Shown here one piece after another: positions 15,490 to 29,464 of a stretch of DNA of 64,000 bases. The notes under the pieces were generated by a model that worked only from the letters and a program-made list of their open reading frames with translations, did not search any database and was not told where the DNA came from. A program made the translations under genes and the position numbers. This DNA comes from Scylla paramamosain (lineage: Eukaryota > Arthropoda > Malacostraca > Decapoda > Portunidae), in assembly GCF_035594125.1 (NCBI RefSeq), contig NC_087183.1, positions 9,042,368 through 9,106,367 of the forward strand, in the 5' to 3' direction. Positions within the stretch are counted from its first letter, which is position 1. Every line of letters starts with the position of its first letter.

Positions 15490-15635
15490 GTCGCCACAGC
15501 AAATCAACCTTCTCCAATACGTCCAGTGTTCCTCTGAAACTTGGAAGGAAAAGACTGATGCAAACCTGTATTTTAGCCACAAATATTGCTGGATGTGGTA
15601 CACAGCAGGACATCGCGGCTCCTTCATTTAGTAAA

Positions 15636-16222
<587 letters not shown>

Positions 16223-16601
16223 GGTAAAATCGTAAACCTCAAAATCTTTTACTGAATTCCAGAATGAAATACAGGTAATGCTCTGGTCATGAAAAGGTTA
16301 ATTGACCAAAAGGACGGGCGTGAAACACCATTACTTCATTCTTCAATTATTGCTGTGCATGTCATCACACGCCAAATGACCTCAATATTGGTGCCAAAAA
16401 TATCATCCCATTCAGTCAATCAGTCAGTCAGTCAGAGTGTCTGTCCTGTCTATCCACCACACAACTCAGATTGGCACTGGCAGACACAATTCATTCCACT
16501 CGTCTGTCCTAATTACCATACTTAACGGGACTTGAAATAGAAATTACTAATCTTCATTTACAGAATCTCATGAGGATTGATGGTGGTTCTTTACGGATAT
16601 T

Positions 16602-16825
16602 ATTATTAATCGTACTGTCGTCCCCGTGGTGCAGAGGGACCACGTGCGCTTTTGGGGCCGAGTTCCCTCAGGCGCACGGATTCAAATCGTGGCCACGGTC
16701 CGAGGTAGGAAGGGTAACCATTGCCAAATGCTTAATCCCAAGTGCTTCGTTACGCGGCACCGTCCTGGCCGTGACAGACTCGCAAACCGGACGTAAAGCC
16801 AGAAAAGAAATTATTACTCGTACTG
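16602..16825 (+). mobile_element. tRNA-derived SINE with target-site duplication
   Basis: The body (16618-16809) carries RNA polymerase III internal promoter boxes. The A box TGGTGCAGAGGG (16627-16638) fits TRGYNNARNNGG exactly, and the B-like box GATTCAAATC (16679-16688) lies about 50 bp downstream. It ends in an A-rich tail (AGAAAAGAA). The flanks ATTATTAATCGTACTG (16602-16617) and ATTATTACTCGTACTG (16810-16825) form a 16-bp target-site duplication with one mismatch, which fixes both ends. The insertion looks fairly recent. A related copy lies at 29790-29920 on the other strand. Confidence 0.82.
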
Positions 16826-17439
16826 AAACAGCGAACACCAAAATCATAAACTTACTATGAAAACGGACAGGAGATTCCACAAAGGAGCAAAGCAAGCAAG
16901 TTTTGTAAAATTCAACTGTCAAATATTCTGTTCAAATCTATGTTGTTTTCTCATCATGTTCTATTCTGTTCTGCTGCTGCAAAACATGGAGACAAACATG
17001 GAGAACGAGAAGACGACGGAAAAGACGAAGCAGAAGACGAAAACAGACGAAATAGAAGACGAAAATTGACGAAGACAACGAAATAGAAGACAAAGACGAG
17101 AAAAAAAGACGACGACGAAAAAGACGAAAAATACGAAGACACGAAAAAGACGAGGAGGAGGAGGAGGAGGAGGATATACATATGAACTAGTTTAGCGCGG
17201 TTATGGAAGCCACGTGGGGAACTTGTGAATGCGGCCATTAATAGAAGGCGGCTCCACTCTAATCACTATGCAAATGAAGCACCGGCATATCGCGTCATTT
17301 AGTGCCAGCATCATGCGGAATAACCTAACCCTTTAAATCATAACGTTTGATCTAATTCCCTTTAAAAATTAATCTAAAAAAAAAATATATAGTAATAATA
17401 ATCAGATTTAAAACTTATGTACCTAATTCTGCTCCGTTC

Positions 17440-17610
17440 CTGTTCCAATTCCTGTTCCAGCGCCGTTCCTGTTCCGTCCAGATCCATTCCAGTTCCTGTT
17501 CCCGTTTCTTTTCCGCTTCCCTTCGCGTTCATGCTCCGCTCCGTTCCTGTTCCGTTATCATTCCCATTCCAACTCCTATTCTCATTCCTGTTCACGTTCC
17601 TATTCTCGCT
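17440..17610 (-). repeat. Degenerate hexanucleotide array (GTTCCT-like)
   Basis: Motifs GTTCCT, GTTCCA, GTTCCG, CTCCGTTCC and ATTCC recur with mostly six-base spacing over about 170 bp. On the minus strand this reads as a Gly-Thr and Glu-rich open frame, which is repeat-derived. Confidence 0.65.
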
Positions 17611-17854
17611 AATGGGATGTTAGCTTTTCACGCTCGGGAAGTTAGCGTCCGGAGAACTGCTAACTTTTACGCCTAAAGGAGGAGAGAGGAGAGGGGTGGA
17701 GAGGAGAGGAGTCGTGAGCGAGCCGAGGGTGATGGACGGTAATTCAGTTAACGTGTTAGCTATTTCGTGCATCTACAAAAACGGTAAAAGGTTCCCAAAT
17801 GATTGATAAGAGGGAGGGTGGCAGGAAGGATTGGTGGATGGGTGGGTGGGTGGG

Positions 17855-17943
<89 letters not shown>

Positions 17944-19036
17944 CATAACAGATACAGAAAGAAAACAAGAAAGAAAAACGCAAGAAAAAAAAAGCAAGGA
18001 AAAAAAACAAGAAAGGAAAGAAACCTACACAATAAAGAGATAAACAAAAGATAAACAAACAGACAAATACAAACACAAAGCTACAGACAAACAGACAATC
18101 AACATCTGCAACACTCCAAACACAAGACTGGCTTCCTCCTTCCCTCTCTGGCAGGTAACCAACTCAACTTTATTAGCGGGGCAGCGCGTCTCAGGTTTAG
18201 GTGAGCAGAATGCGTCGGTGGGAGGAGAGGGAGGAGGAGAGGTAGAGGAGAGGGAAGAGTGGGGGAAGGAAGGGAAAGGCGGCGGTATCACTGGGAGGAA
18301 GCAAAAAAGTGAGTATTTGGTAAGGAGAAGGACGGAGGAGGAAGGGGGAAGAGGAGGAAGAAACAAGGGTTAGGGAAGGAAGGAAAACGAGAGAGTGGAG
18401 AGAAAAGGGAGTTCGAGGAGGAGGAGGAGGATGGAAAAAAAGGAAAAGGGTAGAGGAAGGAGGATGAAGAAGATAAAAAAGATGGAGGAGGAAGTGAGAA
18501 GTAGTAAGAATCTCCCTCTCCCTCTGCTCTGATTAACTGAATTAGGAGCACGGCGCCGTAAAAAAATAATAAAATAAAAAAAATAAAAATTATGACACCG
18601 GATTCATGCCAAAAGCTTCAACAAAAGATCAACCGACAATAAAAAGAAAGGACTGCAAAACAATACGTGGAATTAGATTAACAAAAGAACAGGAGGGCTG
18701 AACTCCAGGTAATGGATGAAAAGACTGAGTGGGCGTCTTTTTCAGGTGAGGTGGTCAAATGAGCGTGATACCAACTTGAGACAAACATCGCCCTGCTCCT
18801 TGGAAATCTTATTGTGCTGGAGGAGAAGCAGAGGAAAGGCGAGAATGAGGAGCTTCGATGAGCTAAAATGAACTCCAGTATTTGGGGTGAGTATTGAACA
18901 CGTGCTGGTAGGAATGAGGAGAATTGTAATAGCTAATATTTTCATTGCTTGTCGATACTCGGGAGCATTAAAAAAAATAAATAAATACAAGGACACACAC
19001 ATACAAATGATTAAAATAAAAAAAATGGAGGAGAAG

Positions 19037-19200
19037 GGGTTGATTTTGTCGTTTCTATACTATTTACACAAAAAAAGAAAAGAGGCAAACTGTCATTTCT
19101 ATACTATTTAAAGGGACTGAAGTACAAAAAATATCTTGAAAATGCTGTACGTAATTATGAAAAAAAAAAAAAAAACGTGTCTGGCAGTGAAAAGGGTTAA
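19037..19200. mobile_element. Short interspersed element B, copy 1
   Basis: Starts GGGTTGATTTTGTCGTTTCT and ends GGCAGTGAAAAGGGTTAA. The middle contains ATATCTTGAAAATGCTGTAC, GTAATTATG and an A tract. The same order of blocks occurs at 47092-47210 and 61989-62105. The right edge resembles the CCCTTTCACTGC terminus of element A with TTAA, so the two families may be related. An internal partial duplication (GTCGTTTCTATACTATTTA, then GTCATTTCTATACTATTTA) lengthens this copy. Confidence 0.55.
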
Positions 19201-19645
19201 ATACCAATAAAAGAAAAACTGGTTCACATATAGAGCTGAAAATAAAAGGAACGGACTCTTCAAGGACATGGACAAGTAAACAGACATCAGTTTCAAAGGG
19301 AGGTTGGTTGGATATAATTATAGATGATGGCGATTGTTTTTTTTTAAGTGCTCAATTACTGCCTTGTGTGGGTGAAGTGGCCTTTGCAACCCCTTTTTTC
19401 TGTTCTTTTTTTCTCTTATTTTCTCTGCTTTCCTTCCTCTTCCTCCTCTTCATTCGTGTCTTTTTTCCTCCTTCCTCTTTCAGCTGGCCTTTGCAGTCTG
19501 TTTTTTCTCACTTTGTGTTGAGAATATCGTTAAATGCATTCTTCTGTTCTCCTTTCTTTTGCTTTCTCTGCCTCCTTGTCATTCTTACCTTTCTTTATTT
19601 TTTGTTTTCTCTGCCTTCCTTCCTCTTCCTCCTCGTCATTCTCGC

Positions 19646-19676
<31 letters not shown>

Positions 19677-21110
19677 TGTCATTCTCGTCTCCCCTCACTC
19701 TTCTAATCTTTATGCAGATATAGTTATTATCGCCTTCTGTTTTCTCAATGCTTCTTTCTTTTTATTCTGTTTTATATCCTTCTTTCAAATTCTCCTCTCG
19801 CGCTGCACTCCTTCCTTCTCATCACGCACCTTTCCTTCCTCCTCTTCCGCATGCAAAGAGGAACACACACATCCACACACAAACACACACAAAGACACGC
19901 ACAAACACGCACGGTGATGGTAGTGGAAGCAACATCAGTGATAAAGGCAGTGGTGGTGAAGGGGACGACTCGTGACATTGTAATTATAATCGAAAATAAT
20001 AAAAATCCAAGTTAATGCCACGCGATAAACACACGTCACACCTGAGGGGGAAATATACACAAGACAACTTTTATGACCTTGACCTTACCAAATGACCCCC
20101 GTGATAAAAGGTGAACGTGATAACGGCGTAATGACTGGAGGTGAGAGTGGTATTACGAAGGATTAACAGGGAAGAATAAACGACGATAGGACATTAAAAA
20201 CTGTACGGACACTCTCTAGTGGCTAATCTCGGCCACTTTTAACAGGCTCTTGTGGAATTTGCCGAATTTTCAAGGGGTTTTCGCGATTTTAGGCATAGTT
20301 TAACAAGGATTTTACATCACACGCAGGAAAAATACCCATGGAAAGCCGAAAACAGCCTTTGTAGCCTTTGAAAACCAACCTTAAAAACCCCCCGAAGCTT
20401 TTCAGAATACTTGGTTTTAAGCCTTCCAAAGCGGTTTAATTGGACTACGAAATAAAGCGAAAGAGTTGGAATAGACGGATGAAGTGAAGAGATACAAAAA
20501 AAAAAAAAAAAAGTTGAAGTATGTAATGGAACAAACGAACACTTTATACTATATTCTGTTTCACTAACTCTGGCGCAGCACTTGACTAGCAAAGGGAATG
20601 CAAACACCGCCACTGACCCATGATCTCATCCACCGTTTAGTCAAATATTTACCCTTTCTGTTCAAACGAGCGGCAAACTGACAAAAAAACTAAGAAAACA
20701 TTTATCAACTTAAGGTAATGTGTTATGCATGTACAAAATAACCTGGTGCATTACAAATAAGTGAGGATTTGGGCTGGAAGGAAAAGAAATAGCAATAGGC
20801 TTTAAGATGTGAATACTTGAACAGGGCAGGTGCAGAGTGTCAGTGTTACCAAGTCCGCGATTCCTCAGGCACCGCGACGGAAATGCAGACAGAATAAACA
20901 AATGACAGCGATTTTTAAAGGATAAAAGAAAATTTAAAAGATACATAGAGACGAAGATGCAAGTATTATTGGCTATCTTTTTCAGGTATAAAGCTTGACT
21001 TGCGGGTACAGAATAGAAACAATGGCCCAGTAATGCTTAAAGGGTGAGAAATGGGGGTAGTAGTAGTGACCAAGATGCTGATATATTACAGGCTGTTGGA
21101 GCTGTGTAGT

Positions 21111-21545
21111 GAGGCGGGAGGTTTGCAGAAGGTATATAAAGTTCAGGAATCATAGTGAGGCGGGGGTTTGTCGAAGGTATAAAGTTTAGGAACCACGGCT
21201 ATAATAGAAGAGAGGACACAAGTGATGGTTAAGGGATAAATTGTGGTACTAGTGACGAAGAGGCCGGCACATGCTAGCCTGCTGGAGTAACGAGGTGTGG
21301 ATTTCTCGAAGGTACAAAGTTTAGGAATCATGGGTATAGGTGGTAACAGATGAAATGCAGGTACGTATATATTTGGTAAGGTTGCGTTAAGTTAGGTTAG
21401 GTGAGAGGCAAGCACTTCCATTTCAAGCTGGCGAAAGAAAAAAAAAAGAAAAGAAAAACTATAAGAGGCGGTAACAGAGATGAAATGCAGGTACATATAT
21501 TAGGTTAGATAAGGAGAAAGACAATTCCACTTCAGGTTGACGAAA
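21111..21545 (+). repeat. Complex degenerate tandem repeat
   Basis: The block GAGGCGGG-GGTTTGTCGAAGGTATAAAGTTTAGGAATCA occurs three times in varied form (about 21111, 21156 and 21290). A longer unit then repeats twice: GATGAAATGCAGGTACGTAT, TAGGTTAGGTGAGAG, CACTTCCATTTCAAGCTGGC (21350-21435), then GATGAAATGCAGGTACATAT, CCACTTCAGGTTGACGAA (21480-21545). Both carry short TTAGGTTAG-like pieces. Confidence 0.65.
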
Positions 21546-21905
21546 TAAGAAAAACAGCAAAGCAAAGCAAACTCCATATTCCCTCTCATTCTCTCCCTCC
21601 CTCCCTCCCTCACACCCTCCGACAAACGCAGAAAGCTGGAGATAAGTGAGGCTGCGACACGAGTGAGAGGAGGGGCGAGGGAGGGAGAGGAGGGGAGAGG
21701 GAGTGAGAGGAGGTGGGACAGAATGTGGGAGAAAGGACCCGCTGAAGAAGAAAGCGACCAAAGGGGGGAGAGGAGAGGAAGGAGGAGGAGGAGAAAGAAG
21801 AGGAGAGGGAGAACGGATGTGGAGGAAGTGTTAGGGGAGGAAATGGAGGAGAAATGACAGTGTTGGGAGGAAAGGATGGGTGGAGGGTGGAGGTGAGAGG
21901 GAACG

Positions 21906-21942
<37 letters not shown>

Positions 21943-22080
21943 CGAAAGAGAAAGTGTGTAATTCTCTTCCTTCACTGCCTTCAATATCACCGACTTTGCC
22001 CGTAACACGTTCACTTCAGCCTGCGTCACGAATTTTATATCACGCCAAGCTTTTCTACAACAGGCGATTCCGCGTAAAGC

Positions 22081-22168
<88 letters not shown>

Positions 22169-22357
22169 TCCGTCTGAGTGAAAAAAAAAAAAAATAAATA
22201 AATGGAACAAAACTCCACACAAACAAGTGCAAATGGAGCTGAACGAGGCTTAACGACCCGACAGAAAGGTCAAGTTTTAATTCTGACGCTGACATTAATT
22301 TCAATCATTTCAGAAAATCACGTAAGCGAGACTGAAGGAATGAAAAAAAAATGCGTG

Positions 22358-22414
<57 letters not shown>

Positions 22415-23530
22415 AGAAAATTTAATGTGTATTTCTGAACCGTCGACTATTGAATTTGTTTAATCCTTTCCTGACCTTAGTGATGGTGGTGGTGGTAATA
22501 ATGGCGGTTGTAATAATAATGGTGGTGGTGGTGGTGGTGGTGGTGGTGGTGGTGGTGGTGGTGGTGCCGGTAATATTGCCTGAGTGAAAATCGGACAAGG
22601 GTACTCCATGCAAAACTGACATAATACACCTGGAAAATCACTGATGTTTATGCCTTTTTGGCCGTACTTTGATGTACATAGGTCGGATTTTACACGGCGT
22701 TAGTACTCATTTGGTTTCAGACTTGAGCGAGCGTTAAGTATAAACATGATTCTAGTAGTTGGTTCGTTTAAAGGGGATAAGCTGCGCAGTTTTGTGACGC
22801 ACCCTTGTGGAAATTAATGTTCGGAATATTATAACGCAAACAATGCCGTGTCACATATTTTCTTGGTGGAGGGCGTTCATAATTCCCTTGGTCGTTCCTC
22901 CTGGAATTTATATCTTGGGAGCAGCATTGAGAGTGTTATTTATTTGTTTATTTGCTCATTTTTGTGTCTTCTTGGTTACATCCCTTAAAACTTTAAAATA
23001 TCAAACCAAAGGAACAAAAAAAATATATATACAGAAAAAGGAAAAGAAAATGAATGAAATAAATGAATGAATATAGATAGATAAATAGACAAACAAAGCA
23101 ATACCATAATGAAAAACACTAAGACAAACAAAGACAACGAATTACCTAATGAAATGAAGTACATGAATAAATGAATAGATAGAGATAAGTAGATACATAA
23201 ACACAGCATTATCATACACAAACGGGGAGTGATGAACTTTTCTAGTACTGTATTACTCAAACAACGAACAACAAACAGAAGTCTTTGAACTCCACCTTAC
23301 AGAGAAGAGAGAAGAGAAGAGAAGAGAAGATAAAAAGTACAAGCTGCAAGGGTCTTCTGGATTGGTGGGCACGGGGACTGACAGTGGAGGCAACCTGGTC
23401 AGAGTGGATGTGGTAACGCTTCACTCCCTCCACCAGAACCCACTTCCTCTCAACCCACGCCACCTTAACTCTCACTTGTTGATCGCACACTGCGTTTCGA
23501 TACCGCTAAGACTCGTGTAATTAAACATCT

Positions 23531-23586
<56 letters not shown>

Positions 23587-23743
23587 TTTGGTTCTGATAA
23601 TAAAACAGCCTGCTGGTTCTCGGGAATGCTTCAGATGTGTCTATGAAGCGCTTCGGACTTTCAGTGGAGAAAAAGGAATGTTAAGAATGAAGGAATGTAT
23701 GTAGTGAAGTTAAGAAGGAAGTTATAAGGGATGAAACAGTTAT

Positions 23744-23810
<67 letters not shown>

Positions 23811-24637
23811 ATCAGACAAAAAAAAAAAAAAAAAAGTCAGACGCACAGATAAACGAAGATAGACAAAAAACAAACCTACAAATAAAGACAAACAAAGACA
23901 AAAATAGACAAACAAAACAGACAGAAACAGACATACATACATACAGACAGACAGGAATTCGGAGAGATTACAATACAAAAGAATAAAATAAACAAAACGT
24001 GAACAAAGCTTCCAGGAGGGATCTACAGGGCCCTTCAGCCTGTCCTCCCCTGCCGCTGATAAAATTCCTGTGAAGGCTTTGTGACCAGGCCTGTGTGTCA
24101 GTATTCGCCAGGAGGTCTTGAGGCAACCAACACCATCACCACCATTGCTACCATCACCGCCACCACTACTACGATCACAGCCAGCATCGCCATCACCACC
24201 ACTGCTACCACCACTCACTGCTATCATTACCAACACCATTCCTACTACCAAAACCACCATTCCCACCAAAGCCACCATCACCATAGCCTCCATCACCAGA
24301 ACTACACCCATTCCTTCCAAGACCACAATCTCAAAACTGCCACTTCCGCAGCCTCCCACCACCACCACCACCACCACCACCACCACCACCACCACTGATC
24401 TCATCGGAAATCCATGAGGAAGAGAATGGCAAAGACCGGCTCAGACTAAAGATCTCTGTCACACGCTGCTGTTCTGTCTCTCCTGTCTTTGTCTGTCTCT
24501 TCCTCACCACACCCCCGTTCCTCTTGTACCAATGAAATCAAAGCAACCATTTTTACTGTCACACCGCTATTGTTTTCTTTGTCCCTCTTCTTATCTTTGT
24601 CCACACCGTTGTCTCTTCCGTTCACGGTTTCTCAACC

Positions 24638-24853
24638 GTATTCGAAACATCTCTGGCCGCACCACGACTGCATACAAAAGGCTCTATAGTTGAAGTTGGA
24701 CAGGTTTTTTAAGGTGGCTTTCATGGTTCTAGTAACAGACAAGCTTTTTACATTATTAGCGGTACAAACAATACTCTTGTGAACCCGGCTAACCGTATCT
24801 GAAGCCTTTGAAAATACTCGTGGTGAAAGAGAGACCAAACCGTTTCAGAATAA
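24638..24853. mobile_element. Miniature element C, single-unit copy
   Basis: Starts GTATTCGAAACATCTCTGGC and ends CCGTTTCAGAATAAGG, a degenerate version of the CTGAAACGCTT inverted ends. The interior TTTCATGGTTCTAGTAACAG, ACATTATTAGC, TCTTGTGAACCCGGCTAA and GCCTTTGAAAATACTCG matches one unit of the element at 52063-52393. Confidence 0.6.
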
Positions 24854-25357
24854 GGGTCCAAGATGTTTCCTCGACCAATTACCGATACCGTCACTGCGCT
24901 TCCGTTTCCTGGTGTCATTAGCTCTGTCCGTGTTTCTGCCGGCCGTCAAGTTTCTTCCCTCCAATTAAGAGACAAGACAAACTTTACTCTACGATTTTAT
25001 TTCCACTGATCAACGTCGTCCGCCCGAGTTGTTCACCGCCGCCCACCAATGCCATCTTGAGCCATTATTCTTGCCGTCCCTGGGTTTTCTGTTGCCAACT
25101 CCCGTCTACTCCTCCACCACGCTCCTCGCCTTTGACGGAGCGCCGGGGTGGAAGGGGAGTGGCAGAAGTAATCACTGGGGGCAAGGATGTTCAGGGTCGG
25201 GGAAAAAGTAGAGGAAAGTCAGTCAGTAGGTGGAGATGTGGGTTAATGGATGAGAACAAGTAACTGTTGATAGTGGATGGGATGAGTGAGAGACGGTGGG
25301 GAAGTGGAGGGAAAATGGGTAAACTGGAGGGAATACGGGGAAGTGGAGTGTATGAAA

Positions 25358-25439
<82 letters not shown>

Positions 25440-25692
25440 GAACGAGAGAAAGTAGAGCGGCAGTGGATGAATGTGGAGAAAAGGTGGAGCAATGAGACGC
25501 AAAAAAAAAAAAAAAGAGGTATGAGAAGCAAATAAAAAATAAAAAAATAAAAAAAATGAATAAAAGGTGGGGAGAGGAGGGGGGGAAGGAGGAATAAGAG
25601 AAGGAGAGACAAAATACAAAGAGTCATTTATTCTAATAATGAAACTTCTACAAGGCTACTGGAATCATTACAAAAAACACGCCAACACGCCA

Positions 25693-25695
<3 letters not shown>

Positions 25696-25788
<93 letters not shown>
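25696..25788. repeat. (CT)n microsatellite
   Basis: About 93 bp; an (AG)n array of similar size lies upstream at 25362-25438. Confidence 0.97.
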
Positions 25789-25791
<3 letters not shown>

Positions 25792-26527
25792 GAATCAGTT
25801 TATAAGAGCAGAGGAAAAAGTACATCATCAAAAGTTGCGCAATTAAGCTTACATTAATTAAGATAGTTCTTGGCAACAATCACGTGACAAAACAGAGAAG
25901 GGAGGAGAGAAAGAGAGAATGAGAGAATAAGTGAAAATGTGAGAAAGAGGATGAGGAGTGAAAGGAAAATAAACTGAAAGGAAGAAATTATGAGAGAATA
26001 AGTAAAGATGAAAACGAGGATGAAGAATGAAAAAAAAAAACTGAAGGTAAGAAATAAAGGGGAAAAAAAGTGATAAAGAGAGAAGAAGGGATAGAAAAAA
26101 ATGCATGGGGAAGTAGAAGATTAAGCCAGAAGGAATGCAAATGAGGGAAGAGGTGGAAAAAAGACGGTGAAAGGGAGAGGGAAATGGAGATGGAATAAGT
26201 GGCCGAAGAAGACGCAGATGCGAAGAGAGGAAAGAAGAGGGAAAGGAGGCGGAAGGCGATGAGAGGAGAGCGGATGCAGCAAGAGATGGTGAGGACAGGA
26301 AAAAAAAAAAAAAAACTAGGGAAGCGGAAGGAAAGACCGGAGGAAAGTACAGGAAAAAAAATATGAAAAGAAAAAAGAATGGAAGGGAAAGATGAGAGAC
26401 GAAATTAAAGGAGGTTGATGAGAGGAGAGATGAAAAAAAAGAAGGAAAAGTATTAATAAAAGAAATTGGGAAAAAAATGAGGTAAGAAGTAAAGATTGAA
26501 GGAAAGAAGCAGCAGCGAGGTAGAGGA

Positions 26528-26567
<40 letters not shown>

Positions 26568-27342
26568 AGGTGGATTAGATGCAATACGAGGCGAGACGCA
26601 GGTGTGAAAGACTGAGAAGGGGTCGGTCAGCCAATCAGTCAGTCAGTCGGTCAGTCAGTCAGTCAGTCAGTCAGTGGGGCAGGTGAAACGGAGGGGTCCC
26701 ATCGTCACGGCCAAAGGTTTACAGGACAAGGCGCATGCGAGTATCGATTCCAAGGCCGTGACGGAGGGAAGCAGGAGGGAACGCTGAAGGAGGAGGAGGA
26801 GGAGAAAGAGGAGGAGGAAGAGGAGAAGAAGAAGAAGGGAGAAAAAATCTGCTGAGAAGGAAGAGAGCGAATGTGGTCAGCGGAGAAGGAGAAGTTTAAG
26901 GAGGAGGAAGACGAGGACGAGGAGGAGGAGGAGGAGGAAGTTTATGATTCCTGAGAAAAGAGGAAGTGAATTTTGAAAGCTGTGAAAATTGAAGAGAATG
27001 AATTTGAAGGAGGAAAGCTTCACTACAATGTATGATGAAATGATAGGAGGAGGAGGAGGAGGAGGAGGAGGAGGAGGAGGAGGAGGAGGAAACGGTGTAA
27101 GTGCTTGGGAAGGTTGAGGTAAAGGAACAAAGATAGGATGAGAAGAAGGGAAAGAGAAAGAGAAGAAAGGAAGAAGGGAAAGAGGAGGAAGAGGAAGGGG
27201 AAGAGGGAAAAGAGGAGGAGGAGGAGGAGGAAACCACGGAAGCGTCTGGGAGGATGAGGGAAGGGAACCAAGATTAGGATAAAGGAAATGAATAAAAGAT
27301 GAAGAAAAAAAATAAGACTGGATATTGCCATGTGGAAGAGTG

Positions 27343-27548
<206 letters not shown>

Positions 27549-27692
27549 CGCTAGAAGTCAAACTAAACTCAATTCAATTACCGAAATCTTTTTTTCCATT
27601 CAAAGGTTAACAAATCACAGAACTTCAGTAGGAAACTTCAGAAGACAAACGACTGAGAGGAAACAAGGGAGGCGTGCGAGAGCGAAAGCGAG

Positions 27693-27781
<89 letters not shown>

Positions 27782-28800
27782 CAATGTAATGAAAACAAAA
27801 GGACGTAGGGAAAGGATGAAAAAAAAAAAGTTAACAAAGGGAAGAGAAAAGGGGTTGAAAATACAGAAGGAACAAAAATAAAATGAAACAGAGGGAAGAT
27901 AAGAAAGAAAAGAAAGGAAATAAATAGAAGGCAATGGAAATGGAAGAAAAGATAGGAAAGGAAAAAAAAAAGGAAGGGTAGGGAAGAAGATAAAGGAAGA
28001 CGAAGAGAAGGAAAGAAGAGAAGGGAAGGCAAAGCAATAAAATAAAAGGGGTAAAATGAAACAGGCGTAGAGATAAAAAAAAAAAAATGGAAGAAAATAA
28101 AAGTAAACGAAGAACAAAGAAAAAATAAAACAATAAATGAGTTGAGAAAATTTTATGAAAGGTAAAGGAAAGAGAGAGAAACAAGCAGAAAATGAAAAAA
28201 ACGAAAGAAAACAATGGAGCAGAGAAAATAAACGAAAAAATAAATAAATAAATAAAGGCAGAGAATAGCTAAGGGTTCGAAGCTGCAAAGAAAACGGGCA
28301 GGAACGACAACGACAACACAGCGAAGAGACAAGACGCTGACGGCAGGAGGGCAGGGAGGGTCCACCCACTACAGCCAGGTACACGCTGAGGGGACACGGG
28401 AATAGCAGGGAGACACTACTGCCGGAAGGATGACGGAGTGGCGAACCTACTCGTACTCTTCACGCCCCTTGCTTCCTTACAGGTGCGCGGGAGGGACAGG
28501 CGGTGAAAATATGATGCGATTGAAAACTTTTTGCGTGGCGCCTGAACTACGGTCGTAAGGCGCCGAAACAAAGTGAAAATCGCACAAAAAAATAGTTAAA
28601 ATGCAAGGTAAAAGTAACGTAGTAAAAATAAGCTATGGGTTAAATAAAAAAAAAAAAAAAACTAAAAACAAATTAAGCTGTGTGGGATTTGAATACATAC
28701 ATAGACAGTAGTGATGGCCAAAGTTGAGTAACCAAACACTGACCTCAGGACCCGTCTTCTATAAAATCTATGCCGTGTGAAGTGTTCAAAATAAGCAGTC

Positions 28801-29215
28801 AGGTTTTATAAGGCAACCGAGAGCAGAGCGATGGACAGAGCGAAGAAACACACAAAAAAAAAAAAAAAAAAAAAAAAAAACGTGCGTGAGGTTTTAGTAG
28901 GTAACTGACAGCAGAGAAAAAGATTTACTATTGAGGGCAACAAAAGTGAAAGTAAGGTCTTATAAGGTAACAAACAGAGCAAATGAAAAACACTTGCAAT
29001 TGAAGGAAACTTTAAAAAAAAAGAGTGAATACAGAAACTTAATAGATGTAAACACGACTGTACAAGGGAGAAGAAGAACGGAGAAGAAAGGTTAAGGAAG
29101 ATGAGGCGATAAAAAGTGCTACAAAAAAAAAAAAAAAGAAATCCGGCAGTTTACTAGACCTTTAGCCACGACTGCACAAGAGTGAAGGAGTAGAGAAGAG
29201 GGAGAAGGAAGGTGA
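28801..29215 (+). repeat. Degenerate repeats of two kinds
   Basis: AGGTTTTATAAGGCAACCGA, AGGTTTTAGTAGGTAACTGA and AGGTCTTATAAGGTAACAAA (about 28802, 28889 and 28955), each followed by CAGAGC- or CAGAGA-like sequence, are three diverged copies. Then ACGACTGTACAAGGGAGAAG (29053) and ACGACTGCACAAGAGTGAAG (29169) begin two diverged copies of about 115 bp. Confidence 0.55.
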
Positions 29216-29464
29216 GAAAAGGAAAAACAGGTACGGGAGTTGGGAGGAGGTGAGGGGTAGGCCAGAGCTCGACGTGGGACGAAATACAGCGAAATCCCGT
29301 GGTCTTATTGTAAATCAGAGTTCGGCGTCACGTAATGTTCAGGGCGGCAGAATAATTCCAAGGAGGGCGAGGCGGTGAGGAGCGAGCAGGAGAGAAGGAT
29401 GAGGAGCTGAGGAGGATGAGGAGCAGGAGAGAAGGATGAGCCACGGCGTGAAAATAAGGGAAGG

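Larger units (their letters stand above)
16826..24637. other. Mostly gene-free region
   Basis: Beyond the elements and minisatellites listed, it holds degenerate GACGAA repeats at 17000-17160, (AG)n 17861-17941, 22083-22162, 22361-22417 and 23753-23803, (GT)n 21910-21937, (GGT)n 22517-22564, (TC)n 23538-23582, (ACC)n 24357-24393, a (TTTC)n run near 19648-19677 and several poly-A runs. Stretches 18600-19030, 19980-20950 and 22600-23000 look like ordinary unique intergenic DNA with no recognisable exon. Confidence 0.6.

Noticed and set aside
20200..20415. Possible further copy of element C ending CTTTTCAGAATACTTGG
   Set aside because: Only the last 20 bp and a CCTTTGAAAAC word match; no left end was found.
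23661..24404. 247-codon minus-strand frame with poly-Val and Gly-rich start
   Set aside because: It is assembled from (GGT)n, a degenerate GGT region and (TC)n, with an undistinguished middle. No domain was recognised.
27638..28384. 248-codon minus-strand frame rich in Phe, Ser and Leu, suggestive of a membrane protein
   Set aside because: The composition follows from a purine-rich plus strand. Hydrophobic character is an artefact of T/C-rich codons and no family motif appears.
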